DNA from: Azospirillum canadense
GTDB taxonomy: Bacteria; Pseudomonadota; Alphaproteobacteria; Azospirillales; Azospirillaceae
NCBI RefSeq assembly: GCF_025961225.1
Contig: NZ_JAOQNG010000001.1
Span: 2,514,001-2,578,000, forward strand
Direction of reading: 5' to 3'
DNA length: 64,000 nucleotides
Of the stretch, positions 1 through 8,816 are shown in pieces. The notes under the pieces are model-generated. The model saw only the letters and a program-made list of their open reading frames with translations. It was not told where the DNA came from and did not search any database. Numbering within the stretch: the stretch's first letter is position 1; every line of letters begins with the position of its first letter. Both the position numbers and the translations under genes were made by a program.

Positions 1-84
1 GACGCCGCCGCCCTGGTCCGCCAGACCACCGCCGCGCTGGCTCCAGCCGTGGCATTCCTGGAAGGACAATTGGCGGCCGTGTGA
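1..84 (+). CDS. C-terminal end of an unidentified protein (partial)
   Basis: An open frame runs from the first base to a TGA ending at 84 and gives 27 residues, alanine- and leucine-rich, with an amphipathic helical look (LAPAVAFLEGQLAAV at the end). The start lies outside the window. Too little remains to name a family. The next gene is on the opposite strand, so this gene and the acetyltransferase at 317 converge on the repeat-bearing spacer. Confidence 0.55.
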   Translation, partial: DAAALVRQTTAALAPAVAFLEGQLAAV

Positions 85-131
85 GGAACACCGGGGCGTG
101 TGAAGAACACCGTTGCGGGCAACAAGATCTC

Positions 132-287
132 CACGGATTTCATGGATTTAAGCACGGATTTCATGGATTTAAGCACGGATTACACGGAAATTGTTTGGAC
201 GTGCGCAGTGGCCGTTGCACGATCAGCGGCAACTCGGCAGGCTCAAAAAAATTCGTGAAATCCGTGCCAAAATCCGGGAAATCCGTG
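132..287. repeat. Long imperfect inverted repeat with internal 21-bp direct repeats
   Basis: CACGGATTTCATGGATTTAAG occurs twice head to tail (132-152 and 153-173), followed by a third partial copy. At 251-287 a related sequence in the opposite sense (ATTCGTGAAATCCGTG and onward) can pair with it with several mismatches, leaving a loop of about 60-80 nt. The element is clearly poorer in GC than its surroundings and lies between two converging genes. It resembles in design the hairpins at 11693 and 26677. Confidence 0.7.
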
Positions 288-316
288 CAAACCCTGTTGC
301 CTGCGAGAATCCGAAA

Positions 317-880
317 CTACCGCACCGCGACCGGCTGCACCGGACCAGCGCCCGTGGGGACATCGCTGCGCCCCGCGCCAAGCTCCTTCTGCATCATGAC
401 GAGGTCGAGCCAGCGGCCGAACTTCAGCCCCACCGCCTCGACCACACCGCAGGTGCGGAAGCCCATCGCCGTGTGCAGCCCGATGGAGCCGGCATTCTCC
501 GTTCCGCCGACCAGCGCGACCATCTGCCGGTAGCCCAGATCGGTGCAGCGGTCGATCAGCGCCTGGAGCACCGCGCGCCCGACGCCCTGCCCGCGCGCCT
601 CCTCCGCCACATAGACAGAGTCCTGGATCGTGAAGCGGTAAGCGGAGCGCACATGGTAGGCGCTGCCGTAGGCGTAGCCCAGCACGACCCCGTCCCGCTC
701 CGCCACCAGCCAGGGCAGCCCGGCCCCGGTGATGGCGCGGAAGCGCGTGTCCATCTCCGCCGCGTCCGGCGGTTCCTCTTCAAAGGTGCCGACGCCGTGC
801 AGGACATGGTGGGCGTAGATGCGCTGGAAGGCGGGAACGTCCTCAACACGGGCGTCGCGGAGGGTGAGCGGGCTCGTCAT
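317..880 (-). CDS. GNAT family N-acetyltransferase (phosphinothricin acetyltransferase-like)
   Basis: This 187-residue protein has the single-domain GNAT fold expected of PAT/Bar-like acetyltransferases that transfer acetyl from acetyl-CoA to a small amine. The acetyl-CoA loop is visible as EEARGQGVGRAVLQAL, preceded by the strand pair around GVVLGYAYG and followed by MVALVGGTENAGSIGLHTAMGF, a signature of the PAT subgroup. The frame is open further upstream, but ATG at 880 begins just before the first conserved strand (LTLRDARVEDV). The gene is divergent from the ferredoxin gene at 1042. The substrate cannot be told from sequence; a herbicide-type substrate is only a family precedent. Confidence 0.88.
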   Translation of the reverse strand: MTSPLTLRDARVEDVPAFQRIYAHHVLHGVGTFEEEPPDAAEMDTRFRAITGAGLPWLVAERDGVVLGYAYGSAYHVRSAYRFTIQDSVYVAEEARGQGVGRAVLQALIDRCTDLGYRQMVALVGGTENAGSIGLHTAMGFRTCGVVEAVGLKFGRWLDLVMMQKELGAGRSDVPTGAGPVQPVAVR

Positions 881-1041
881 GACCGGGTGGGCATCCAATT
901 GGAATGATTCGATGGCCGGCATCCTGCGCCGAAAATTTTCGGGTCGCAACGGCGGCCCCGTATCGATATGTACGGATGAGGAACGCGCGGGCCGCAGGAC
1001 CGGCCGTGCGGGCGCTTTGGCCAGGGACAGGAAGCATTGCG

Positions 1042-3120
1042 ATGAAGATCAACGGCCGGACGGTGATGGTGTGCGACTGCACCCACACGATGGCGCTCGA
1101 CGGCAAGGCGCTGGCCAAGGCTTGCGGGACCGCCGCGGCCGCTGAGGGCGACCTGGCCGTCGCCACGCAGCTGTGCCGGTCGCAGCTCGACCGGTTTGAG
1201 GCGCGCGTCAAGGAAAGCGGGCCGCTGCTGGTCGCCTGCACGCAGGAGGCGCCGCTGTTCGCGGAGATCGCCGCGGAGGACAACCCCGATGCGATGGTCG
1301 CCTTCACCAACATTCGCGAGCGCGCGGGCTGGTCGGACGAGGGCGCTGAGGCGCTGCCCAAGATCGCCGCGCTGTTGGCGGAGGCCGCGCTGGACATCCC
1401 GCCGACCGGCACCATCACGCTGACCTCGGAAGGCACCTGCCTGGTCTACGGCACCGACGAGCGCGCCATCGAGGCGGCGCGGCGCCTGTCCGGCAGCCTG
1501 GACGTCACCGTCCTGTTGAAGAACCCCAGGGACGTGGCGCCGCCGCGCGTCATGGACGTGCCGGTCTTCAAGGGCACCATCCGCGCCGCCAAGGGCTGGC
1601 TCGGCAACTTCGAAATCGTGGTGGACGACTACGCGCCGGCCATCCCGGCGTCGCGCGCCGCGCTGGCCTTCGACCCGCCGCGGCAGGGCGCCGCGTCACG
1701 CTGCGACGTGATCGTCGACCTGACGGGCGGCGCGCCGCTGTTCCCCGCCCACGGCAAGCGCGACGGCTACTTGCGCCCAGACCCGGACAGCCCGGCCGCG
1801 GTGGCCGACGCGCTGTTAAAGGCCGCCGACCTCGTGGGCGAGTTCGAGAAGCCGCGCTACGTCGACTTCAAGGCCGACCTCTGCGCCCATTCGCGCAGCC
1901 GCAAGACCGGCTGCACCCGCTGCCTGGACGTCTGCCCGACCGGCGCCATCACGCCGAACGGCGACCACGTCGTCATCGACCCGCACATCTGCGCCGGCTG
2001 CGGGTCCTGCGCCGCGGTTTGTCCCACGGGTGCCAGCACCTACGCCCTGCCGCCGCAGCAGACGGTGTACGAGCGGCTGCGCACGCTGCTGTCGTCCTAC
2101 GCCAAGGCGGGTGGAACGGATGCGGTCCTGCTGGTCCACGACCCGCGGCACGGCGACGAGATGATCTCGCTGATGGCGCGGCACGGGCGCGGCCTGCCGG
2201 CGCGCGTGCTGCCCTTCGCGGTCAACGAGGTGACGCAGCTGGGCTTCGACGCCTTCGCGGCGGCGCTGGCCTATGGCGCCGCGCAGGTGCGCGTGCTCAT
2301 CGGGCCGGGCAACGAGGGGGAGACGGCGGGGCTCGCCAGCCAGATCGGGCTGGCCGAGACGGCGATGGCCGGGCTCGGCTACGGGTCGGGGCGCGTGTCG
2401 ATCATCGACGCGCGGGACCCCGACGCGGTGGAGGCGGAGCTGTGGGACCTGCCGCGCACGCCGGGCGCTGCGGCCGGCACCTTCCTTCCGGCCACCTTCT
2501 TGCCAATGGGCGGCAAGCGCACCGTCACCATGCTGGCGCTGCGACACCTGCACAAGGTCGCGCCGGAGCCGGTGGAGGTGCTGCCGCTCGTCCCCGGCGC
2601 ACCGTTCGGCCGCGTCCAGGTGATGGTGGAAGGCTGCACGCTCTGCCTCGCCTGCGTCGGCGCCTGTCCGACCGGCGCGCTGCTCGACAACGCCGAGAAG
2701 CCGATGCTGTCCTTCTCCCAGGACGCCTGCGTGCAGTGCGGCCTGTGCCGGAACACCTGCCCGGAGAAGGTCATCGCGCTGGTGCCGGAGATCGACTTCC
2801 GCGACAGCGCCCGCGGCGCCAAGGTGATCAAGGAGGAGGAGCCCTTCTGCTGCGTGAAGTGCGGCAAGCCTTTCGCCACCAAGTCGTCCATCGAGAAGAT
2901 CGTGGCGGCGCTGGCCGGCAAGCACGCGATGTTCGCCACGCCGGAGGCCGCCAACCGCATGCGCATGTGCGGCGACTGCCGCGTCATCGACCAGTTCGAG
3001 CAGGGCGACGCTCCCTTCGCCATGGGCGGCCCGCGCGGGCCGCGCACGACCGAGGACTATCTGCGCGAACGCGAACTGGCGCGCGGAACCGACCCGGAGG
3101 ATCCGGGCAGCGTCCATTGA
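1042..3120 (+). CDS. Large ferredoxin-type protein with several [4Fe-4S] clusters
   Basis: This cytoplasmic protein of 692 residues has no signal peptide or membrane segment. Cluster motifs fall into two ferredoxin-like pairs: CTRCLDVCP (about residue 291) with CAGCGSCAAVCP (317), then CTLCLACVGACP (532) with CVQCGLCRNTCP (563). A further Cys set, CCVKC (603) and CGDC (643), looks like a rubredoxin- or zinc-ribbon-like site. The N-terminal 280 residues carry scattered Cys and an alpha/beta domain I do not recognise. ATG 1042 was chosen because GGACAGGA precedes it; the frame is open upstream without conserved sequence. It lies 186 nt before moaA in the same direction. An electron-transfer role, perhaps linked to a molybdoenzyme, is inference. 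Confidence 0.85.
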   Translation: MKINGRTVMVCDCTHTMALDGKALAKACGTAAAAEGDLAVATQLCRSQLDRFEARVKESGPLLVACTQEAPLFAEIAAEDNPDAMVAFTNIRERAGWSDEGAEALPKIAALLAEAALDIPPTGTITLTSEGTCLVYGTDERAIEAARRLSGSLDVTVLLKNPRDVAPPRVMDVPVFKGTIRAAKGWLGNFEIVVDDYAPAIPASRAALAFDPPRQGAASRCDVIVDLTGGAPLFPAHGKRDGYLRPDPDSPAAVADALLKAADLVGEFEKPRYVDFKADLCAHSRSRKTGCTRCLDVCPTGAITPNGDHVVIDPHICAGCGSCAAVCPTGASTYALPPQQTVYERLRTLLSSYAKAGGTDAVLLVHDPRHGDEMISLMARHGRGLPARVLPFAVNEVTQLGFDAFAAALAYGAAQVRVLIGPGNEGETAGLASQIGLAETAMAGLGYGSGRVSIIDARDPDAVEAELWDLPRTPGAAAGTFLPATFLPMGGKRTVTMLALRHLHKVAPEPVEVLPLVPGAPFGRVQVMVEGCTLCLACVGACPTGALLDNAEKPMLSFSQDACVQCGLCRNTCPEKVIALVPEIDFRDSARGAKVIKEEEPFCCVKCGKPFATKSSIEKIVAALAGKHAMFATPEAANRMRMCGDCRVIDQFEQGDAPFAMGGPRGPRTTEDYLRERELARGTDPEDPGSVH

Positions 3121-3306
3121 CCGCAGGCCAGCCGGGCCGGGACTTGATTACCGTCAAGGTCCCGCCCGACGGGGCGTGGTCTTTTGCCCCCGCCTTTCCA
3201 AGGGGCGAAAAACCCGCACCAACGTCCTATATGGAGAGGCCGGGTTTGGCGTCATAATCAGCCTGCCCGCCGCTGTAGTCCCGGATCCGTGGGGAGAAGC
3301 CTTCCG

Positions 3307-4332
3307 ATGACGACCCTGCCGCCGACCGCTCCCGCTCCGCTCGTCGACCCGTTCGGGCGGACCGTCAGCTATCTGCGCGTCTCCGTCACCGACCGCTGCG
3401 ACCTGCGCTGCGTCTACTGCATGGCCGAGGACATGAGCTTCCTGCCCAAGGCGGAAGTTCTGACGCTGGAGGAGATCGACCGCGTCTGCTCCGCCTTCGT
3501 GAAGCTGGGCACCCGCAAGCTGCGCCTGACCGGCGGCGAGCCGCTGGTCCGCAAGGGCATCCACGAGCTGATCCACAGCTTGGGCCGCCACGTGAAGGCA
3601 GGCGACCTGGACGAGCTGACGCTGACCACCAACGGCACCATGCTGTTCAAGTACGCGGGCGACCTGATGGAGGCCGGCGTCCGGCGCATCAACGTGTCGC
3701 TGGACACGCTCGACCCGCACAAGTTCCAGGCCATCACCCGCTGGGGCCGGCTGGACAAGGTGATGGGCGGCCTGATGGCGGCCAAGGAGGCGGGGCTCAA
3801 GGTCAAGATCAACACGGTGGCGCTGAAGGGCGTCAACGACGACGAATTCCACCGGCTGGTCGCTTGGTGCGGGGAGCACGGCTTCGACCTGACTTTCATC
3901 GAGGTCATGCCGATGGGCGAGATCGGCGACTCGGCCCGGCTCGACCAGTACCTGCCGCTCTCCATGGTTCGGGCGGAGTTGGACAAGCGCTGGACGCTGG
4001 AGGAGATCGACTACCGCACCGGCGGCCCGGCGCGCTATGTGCGGGTGGGCGAGACCGGCTGCCGAATCGGCTTCATCACCCCGCTGACCCACAATTTCTG
4101 CGAAAGCTGCAACCGCGTGCGGCTGACCTGCACCGGCACGCTCTACATGTGCCTGGGCCAGGAGGACGCCGCCGATCTGCGCACGCCGCTGCGGATGAGC
4201 GACGACGACGACCTGCTGGTCGGCGCGGTGCGCGAGGCGATCGCCCGCAAGCCCAAGGGCCACGACTTCATCATCGACCGCCGCCACAAGGGCCCGGCCG
4301 TGCCCCGCCACATGAGCGTGACCGGCGGGTGA
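3307..4332 (+). CDS. moaA: GTP 3',8-cyclase MoaA (molybdenum cofactor synthesis)
   Basis: Radical SAM enzyme of 341 residues that with MoaC converts GTP to cyclic pyranopterin monophosphate, the first step of molybdenum cofactor synthesis. The SAM cluster motif is CDLRCVYC near residue 34. The second, GTP-binding cluster is the C-terminal CESCNRVRL with a third Cys at TCTG. The family's essential C-terminal Gly-Gly is present (MSVTGG, then stop). Length is normal. The start follows GGGGAGAAGCC. Partner moa genes are not in this window. Confidence 0.97.
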   Translation: MTTLPPTAPAPLVDPFGRTVSYLRVSVTDRCDLRCVYCMAEDMSFLPKAEVLTLEEIDRVCSAFVKLGTRKLRLTGGEPLVRKGIHELIHSLGRHVKAGDLDELTLTTNGTMLFKYAGDLMEAGVRRINVSLDTLDPHKFQAITRWGRLDKVMGGLMAAKEAGLKVKINTVALKGVNDDEFHRLVAWCGEHGFDLTFIEVMPMGEIGDSARLDQYLPLSMVRAELDKRWTLEEIDYRTGGPARYVRVGETGCRIGFITPLTHNFCESCNRVRLTCTGTLYMCLGQEDAADLRTPLRMSDDDDLLVGAVREAIARKPKGHDFIIDRRHKGPAVPRHMSVTGG

Positions 4333-4415
4333 GGCGGAACACTCCCCTATGACCCTGCCGGGCTTCTTCGGGATCCGGTCCTGCGCTATGGTCGGTGCGC
4401 CATGACCGAGATCCC

Positions 4416-5267
4416 ATGACCGAGACCGCCGCCAACACGCCCGCCGATCCGCTTGCGGATCCGCTGACCCAGATTCCGCCCCGCATGCCGGACGACATGC
4501 GGATCGCCTTCTGCTGCGCCAACACCGAGGAGGCGCGGCGGGCGCGCACGCGGCTGGTGCACCGCTACGGCAATGTGCCGCTGGAGGAGGCGGACATCAT
4601 CGTGGCGCTGGGTGGCGACGGCTTCCTGCTGGAAACGCTGCACCGCGCGCTCGGCCGCGACGGACAGAACCCACCTCCGGTCTACGGCATGAACCGCGGG
4701 TCTGTCGGCTTCCTGCTGAACCGCTTCCGCGAGGAGGATCTGCCGGAACGGCTGGCGAGCGCGCAGCGCGTGACGCTCCATCCCCTGCGCATGAGGGCGA
4801 CCTGCGTCAACAACAGGCAGGTGGAGGCGCTGGCGATCAACGAGGTCTCCCTGCTGCGCGAGACGCGGCAGGCCGCCAAGCTGCGCATCACCGTGGACGG
4901 GGTCGCCCGCCTGCCGGAACTGATCTGCGACGGCGTGCTGGTCGCCACGCCGGCCGGCAGCACGGCCTACAACCTGTCGGCCCACGGGCCGATCATCCCG
5001 CTGGGCGCCGGCGTTCTGGCCCTGACCCCGATCAGCGCCTTCCGCCCGCGGCGCTGGCGCGGCGCGCTGCTGCCGCACGCGGCGAAGATCACCTTCGACA
5101 TCCTGGAGGAGGCCAAGCGCCCGGTCAGCGCCGTCGCCGACTCGACCGAAATGCGCGACGCCATCCGCGTCGACGTGGAAGAGGCGCGCGACGTCTCCCT
5201 GACCCTGCTGTTCGACCCGGAGCTGAACTTCGAGGAACGCATCCTCAAGGAGCAGTTCACGCCGTAA
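4416..5267 (+). CDS. nadK: NAD kinase
   Basis: Phosphorylates NAD to NADP in the cytoplasm. This 283-residue protein has the GGDG motif ([14 protein letters not shown]), the GSVGFLLN segment, the conserved NE pair ([10 protein letters not shown]) and the [16 protein letters not shown] loop that define the family. An in-frame GTG lies 21 nt upstream, but ATG 4416 gives the usual N-terminal length. It is 83 nt downstream of moaA on the same strand. A small palindromic repeat at 5277 follows and may serve as the terminator between this gene and the converging amidohydrolase. Confidence 0.95.
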   Translation: MTETAANTPADPLADPLTQIPPRMPDDMRIAFCCANTEEARRARTRLVHRYGNVPLEEADIIVALGGDGFLLETLHRALGRDGQNPPPVYGMNRGSVGFLLNRFREEDLPERLASAQRVTLHPLRMRATCVNNRQVEALAINEVSLLRETRQAAKLRITVDGVARLPELICDGVLVATPAGSTAYNLSAHGPIIPLGAGVLALTPISAFRPRRWRGALLPHAAKITFDILEEAKRPVSAVADSTEMRDAIRVDVEEARDVSLTLLFDPELNFEERILKEQFTP

Positions 5268-5276
5268 GGTGTGGGT

Positions 5277-5307
5277 GTTGGGTTGCGCTGCGCTCCACCC
5301 AACCTAC
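5277..5307. repeat. Short palindromic repeat, GTTGGGT...ACCCAAC type
   Basis: A 31-nt element with arms GTTGGGT and ACCCAAC around GCGCTGCGCTCC. Near-identical units occur at 41850-41881 and, inverted, at 41903-41936. It lies between the converging ends of nadK and the amidohydrolase gene, so a bidirectional terminator role is plausible, although no T-run follows. Confidence 0.75.
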
Positions 5308-5314
5308 AGGCTGA

Positions 5315-6181
5315 TCACTCCGCGGCGCGGCGGGCGGTGCGGGATTCGGCGTGGACGCCGATGCGGTGCATGAGGGTGCCGAGGTCGGCCTGGAGGCGGG
5401 CGAAGCCGTCGTGCCGTTCCAGCGTCTCCTCGTCCATGTAGAGGCGCCGGTTGATCTCCAGCTGGAGGGAATGGCGCCCGCGCGCTGGGTCGGAATAGCG
5501 GGCGACCAGCTCCACCCCCTTGTAGGGATCATTGATCGCGACCGAATAACCGAGTCCCGTCAGCACGTCGGCGACCAACGCCGCGAACGCCGGCTCGCAG
5601 GTAGTGCCGTCGCGGTCGCCGACCACGAAGTCCGGCCCGCCGCCGCGGCGCATGCCCGGCGCCATGGCCGAGGGCATGGAGTGGCAGTTGACGTGCCACA
5701 CCGCGCCGAAGCTGGCGCACAATCCGTCCAGGATGGCGGCGACCTGGAAATGGTAAGGGCGGTAGTAGCGGTCGATGCGCTCCGACACCTCGGCGACCGG
5801 CAGTTTGCCGTCGTAGAGCGGCAAGCCGGGCCGGCAGAGCGTGCGGATCAGCCCCATGCCCGCGGCACTCTTCTCGGTCGGGGCCAGAGGCTCCGGCCAG
5901 GGGCCGTCGAGCAGAGCCGGATCGATGTCATCGACGGCGCGGTTGGCATCGATGTAGGTGCGCGGGAACAGCGCGCAGAGCAGCGTCGCCCCATGCTCCG
6001 GCGCGTGGGAGAACAGTTCGTCGACGTGGGTGTCCTCCGCCTGCCGCAAAACTGGCAGCGGGCAGGTGAAGGCGAAGTCCCGCGGGTAGGAATGGCCGCT
6101 GTGTGGGGAATCGAACAGCACCGGCAGGCGCCGGCCGATCGGATCGTTGCGGACGAGCACGTCCTCGATCACGAAGCTCAT
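5315..6181 (-). CDS. N-formylglutamate amidohydrolase family protein
   Basis: A 288-residue zinc-dependent hydrolase of the HutG/FGase family, which releases formate from N-formylglutamate in histidine breakdown or acts on related N-acyl amino acids. Family marks are LFDSPHSGHSYP near the N-terminus, the D-x-H-V-D-E-L segment (AEDTHVDELF), HVNCHSMPS and LQLEINRRLYMDE. ATG 6181 is the start that begins at the first conserved strand; an upstream extension of 63 codons is unlike the family. The next gene, a second zinc amide hydrolase, is divergent. No other hut genes are nearby, so the in vivo substrate is open. Confidence 0.9.
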   Translation of the reverse strand: MSFVIEDVLVRNDPIGRRLPVLFDSPHSGHSYPRDFAFTCPLPVLRQAEDTHVDELFSHAPEHGATLLCALFPRTYIDANRAVDDIDPALLDGPWPEPLAPTEKSAAGMGLIRTLCRPGLPLYDGKLPVAEVSERIDRYYRPYHFQVAAILDGLCASFGAVWHVNCHSMPSAMAPGMRRGGGPDFVVGDRDGTTCEPAFAALVADVLTGLGYSVAINDPYKGVELVARYSDPARGRHSLQLEINRRLYMDEETLERHDGFARLQADLGTLMHRIGVHAESRTARRAAE

Positions 6182-6457
6182 GGCTGAACCCGCATGCCTG
6201 AACCCGGTGTCCCCGATGCGTTGCCGGCGAAGCGCCCCGCCCGCCCGAAAGAGGCCCGGAAGAGGGAGGATCCACGCCAAAGCGGATGGGTCGGATATAG
6301 ACGAAGGCCGGGAAGGCGTCGACCAAAAACCGTCATACAGCGGTAAGAGCTTCGACACGGCATTCGACACTGTGGAAACAGTGCCGGGACTGGCGCGCCG
6401 CCGCTGTCTCCGCCATACTCACTGGTCGACGAACGGCGCCCGAATCGCGAGATCCGC

Positions 6458-7408
6458 TTGACCGAGCTGCTGCCCCCCATCGAGCTGACGCCGCCGGACA
6501 TCGCTCCCTACCGGCGCGGCAACACCGGCATCGACCACGTCACCACCCTGGACGGCGGCCGACCGGGGCCGCACGCGGTCATCTGCGCGCTGGTGCACGG
6601 CAACGAGCTTGGCGGCGCCGTGGCCCTGGACCGGCTGTTCCGCATCGGGCTGAAGCCCAACCGCGGGCGCCTGACCCTGGTCTTCGCCAACACCGCCGCC
6701 TACCGCGGCTTCGACCCGGAGCGGCCCTACGCCTCCCGCTTCGTGGACGAGGACTTCAACCGCGTCTGGTCGCCCGACGTGCTGGACGGCCCGCGCGACA
6801 GCGTGGAGTTGCGCCGCGCGCGCCAGTTGCGGCCGGTGTTCGACGCCGCCGACGTCATCCTCGACCTGCATTCCATGACCGCCGACACCGCCCCGCTGGT
6901 CCTGTGCGGCCAGACGGTACGCGGACGGGATCTGGGCCGCCGGATGGGATACCCGGCCTGGATCGTCGCCGACGAGGGCCACGCCGCCGGCCGCCGCCTG
7001 ATCGACTATGCGGGCTTCGCCGAGCCGGAGGGCGACCACACCGCCGTCCTGGTGGAATGCGGCCAGCATTGGCGGGAGGAGACGGCGGTTACCGCGCTGG
7101 AAAGTTGCCTGCGCTTCCTTCTGGTCCAGGAGATGATCGACCCCGCCTGGGCCGAAGGCATTCTGCGCCCGCACGACGACCCGCAGCGCGTGGTGGAGGT
7201 GACGGAGGCGATTACGGCGGAAACCGACACCTTCACCTTCAACGCCCCCTATGTCGGCATGGAGATCATCCCGCGCGCCGGCACGCCGCTGGGCCGCGAC
7301 GGCGCGCGCACGGTCGTGACACCCTACGACGACTGCGTGCTGATCATGCCCGCGCGCCGGCCGAAGTCCGGCCAGACCGCGGTGCGGCTGGGCCGTCTGG
7401 TCCCGTGA
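6458..7408 (+). CDS. Succinylglutamate desuccinylase/aspartoacylase family hydrolase
   Basis: An M14-type zinc hydrolase of 316 residues related to AstE and aspartoacylase, which remove acyl groups from amino acids. Zinc ligands are visible in HGNE (VHGNELGG) and the later His of DLHS (ILDLHSMT); VLVECGQH supplies the catalytic Glu region. It starts with TTG at 6458; no better ATG precedes the conserved N-terminus. Its stop overlaps the GTG of the next gene (GTGA), which implies translational coupling with that membrane protein. The amino-acid partner cannot be assigned. Confidence 0.88.
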   Translation: MTELLPPIELTPPDIAPYRRGNTGIDHVTTLDGGRPGPHAVICALVHGNELGGAVALDRLFRIGLKPNRGRLTLVFANTAAYRGFDPERPYASRFVDEDFNRVWSPDVLDGPRDSVELRRARQLRPVFDAADVILDLHSMTADTAPLVLCGQTVRGRDLGRRMGYPAWIVADEGHAAGRRLIDYAGFAEPEGDHTAVLVECGQHWREETAVTALESCLRFLLVQEMIDPAWAEGILRPHDDPQRVVEVTEAITAETDTFTFNAPYVGMEIIPRAGTPLGRDGARTVVTPYDDCVLIMPARRPKSGQTAVRLGRLVP

Positions 7409-8508
7409 CCGACCCCGCACCACCCGTCCGCCCCAAAACCATACGCCGGCAGCCGCCCAAGGGGCCATGGCCCGTGACGCTGGCGCTCGGGATCGGGGCG
7501 GGTGGGGGCGCGTTGTTCAACCTGCTCCACCTGCCGCTGGCCTGGTTGATGGGCGCCATGCTGTTCACCACGGCCGCGGCCATGGCCGGCGTCCGCCTGC
7601 ACGTGCCGAGGCCGCTGCGCGGCGCCATGGTGATGATCCTGGGCGTCATGCTGGGCAGCGGATTCACACCGGCGATCCTCGGCCGTCTTGGCGAGTGGAC
7701 AGTGTCGCTGAGCGGGCTTGCCGCCTACCTCGCTGTGGCGACGGTGCTGGGCGTGCTGTTCCTGCAACGGACGGCGCGGCTGGACCCGGCCACCGCCTAT
7801 TTCACCGCCACGCCCGGCGGGTTGAACGAGATGGTGATGGTCGGCACCCGGATGGGCGGCGACACGCGGACCACGGCGCTGGCCCACGCGCTGCGGGTCA
7901 TGCTGGTGGTCATCGTCATTCCCTTCGCCTTCCAGGCGCTGGGCCTCTACGACCCAGCCAAACGCGGGACGCTGGGGCCGGCGCTGTCGGCGCTGGACCC
8001 GGTGGACGTCGCCCTGCTCGCGCTCTGCGCGCTGGGCTACCCGCTGGCGCGGCTGCTGCGCGTCCCCGCGGCGCAGATCGTCGGGCCGATGCTGCTGTCG
8101 GCCGGCATCCACCTCGCCGGCCTGACGGAGGGGCGGCCGCCCGGCCTGCTGGTGGCCGGCGCGCAGGTGGTGATCGGCGCGGCGCTCGGCTGCCGCTTCA
8201 CCGGGCTGAAGCTCAGCCGCGTCGGGCGGGACGGGGTGACGGCGCTGGGCCTGACCGGCCTTATGCTTCTGGTGACCACGGCCGCCGCCTGCGCGGTTGA
8301 CGCGGCGACGGGGCTGGGCATCGCCGCCCTGATCCTGGCCTTCGCGCCGGGCGGGCTGGCGGAGATGACGCTGGTGGCGCTGGCGCTGAACATCGACGTG
8401 GCGCTGGTCGCCACGCACCACATGGTGCGCATCATCCTGATCGTGACGCTCGCCCCCGCCGCCTATCTGGCATGGCGCAAATGGGCCGCGGTTGCGGAGC
8501 GGCGCTGA
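7405..8508 (+). CDS. AbrB family membrane protein (putative transporter or regulator)
   Basis: A 367-residue polytopic inner-membrane protein of the AbrB/ammonia-monooxygenase-like family, with about ten hydrophobic segments arranged as two homologous halves. Both halves carry the family signature: TPGGLNEMVMVG in the first and APGGLAEMTLVALALN in the second, each followed by an H-x-x-R motif (HALRVMLV and HHMVRIILIV). The GTG start overlaps the stop of the upstream hydrolase. The transported substrate of the family is not established. Confidence 0.9.
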   Translation: MTDPAPPVRPKTIRRQPPKGPWPVTLALGIGAGGGALFNLLHLPLAWLMGAMLFTTAAAMAGVRLHVPRPLRGAMVMILGVMLGSGFTPAILGRLGEWTVSLSGLAAYLAVATVLGVLFLQRTARLDPATAYFTATPGGLNEMVMVGTRMGGDTRTTALAHALRVMLVVIVIPFAFQALGLYDPAKRGTLGPALSALDPVDVALLALCALGYPLARLLRVPAAQIVGPMLLSAGIHLAGLTEGRPPGLLVAGAQVVIGAALGCRFTGLKLSRVGRDGVTALGLTGLMLLVTTAAACAVDAATGLGIAALILAFAPGGLAEMTLVALALNIDVALVATHHMVRIILIVTLAPAAYLAWRKWAAVAERR

Positions 8509-8606
8509 ACCACCTCTGAAAACGCAAAGGCGCGATCGGTCGCACACGCATGTGTGTTGCGATCCCTGCGATTCACCACTTTGTCGTGCGAGGTGGGGGC
8601 GCGGAC

Positions 8607-8628
8607 GGGTGGTGGATGGCCACCACCC
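8607..8628 (+). promoter_or_regulatory. 5' hairpin ahead of micro-ORF copy 1
   Basis: A perfect 9-bp stem, GGGTGGTGG with CCACCACCC, around the loop ATGG. It lies 26 nt upstream of the 24-codon ORF. The second copy of the locus has a similar stem at 39300-39322. One pair (T-A here) is C-G there, a compensatory change, while another pair there is a mismatch. Confidence 0.55.
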
Positions 8629-8654
8629 CGCCGCTTCAGTCGGAGGCGTCGAGG

Positions 8655-8729
8655 ATGGACAAGATCCTGACACTCCTGATCCTGCTGTTCCAGGTCGTCA
8701 AGGCAATCCTTGATCTCCTGAACCGGTAG
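8655..8729 (+). CDS. Hydrophobic 24-residue micropeptide, copy 1
   Basis: ATG at 8655 follows GGAGG with 7 nt spacing and opens a 24-codon frame, MDKILTLLILLF...LDLLNR, ending in TAG. It is one hydrophobic or amphipathic helix with charged ends, long enough to cross or lie on a membrane. A second copy at 39198-39272 on the other strand differs at seven codons. Four changes are synonymous and the other three swap D/E, F/L and A/V, a pattern expected of selected coding sequence. Homology continues through the Shine-Dalgarno and the downstream hairpin. The size and hydrophobic character recall type I toxin peptides or small membrane regulators, but no family is recognised. Confidence 0.7.
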   Translation: MDKILTLLILLFQVVKAILDLLNR

Positions 8730-8739
8730 GCATCGGGCC

Positions 8740-8771
8740 GGGAGGCAGGGGGGCTCAATCCCCTGCCTCCC
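8740..8771 (+). terminator. Perfect 12-bp hairpin after micro-ORF copy 1
   Basis: GGGAGGCAGGGG pairs with CCCCTGCCTCCC across an 8-nt loop, starting 10 nt after the micro-ORF stop. No T-run follows. The second copy (39156-39187) keeps the same stem. Its single change is a G-U pair when read in the micro-ORF sense and an A-C mismatch when read antisense, which supports an RNA made in the ORF direction. Confidence 0.6.
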
Positions 8772-8816
8772 AAGCCTGATGATGGCGTCTCGCGCGCCCG
8801 ATTGCAAGACGCCCCG

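Noticed and set aside
1816..3117. Long minus-strand frame opposite the ferredoxin gene
   Set aside because: A His/Arg/Gly/Ala-rich shadow of the GC-rich gene on the plus strand. Many similar long frames across the window were dropped for the same reason.
3121..3306. Possible molybdenum-cofactor riboswitch before moaA
   Set aside because: The leader has some GC-rich stems, including an imperfect GGGACTTGA/TCAAGGTCCC stem, but I could not match the conserved riboswitch core.
8463..8807. Antisense frame across micro-ORF copy 1 (and its counterpart at 39111-39401) as a coding gene
   Set aside because: The matching antisense peptides follow automatically from conservation of the micro-ORF block. 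Stem changes and the Shine-Dalgarno fit only the other strand.
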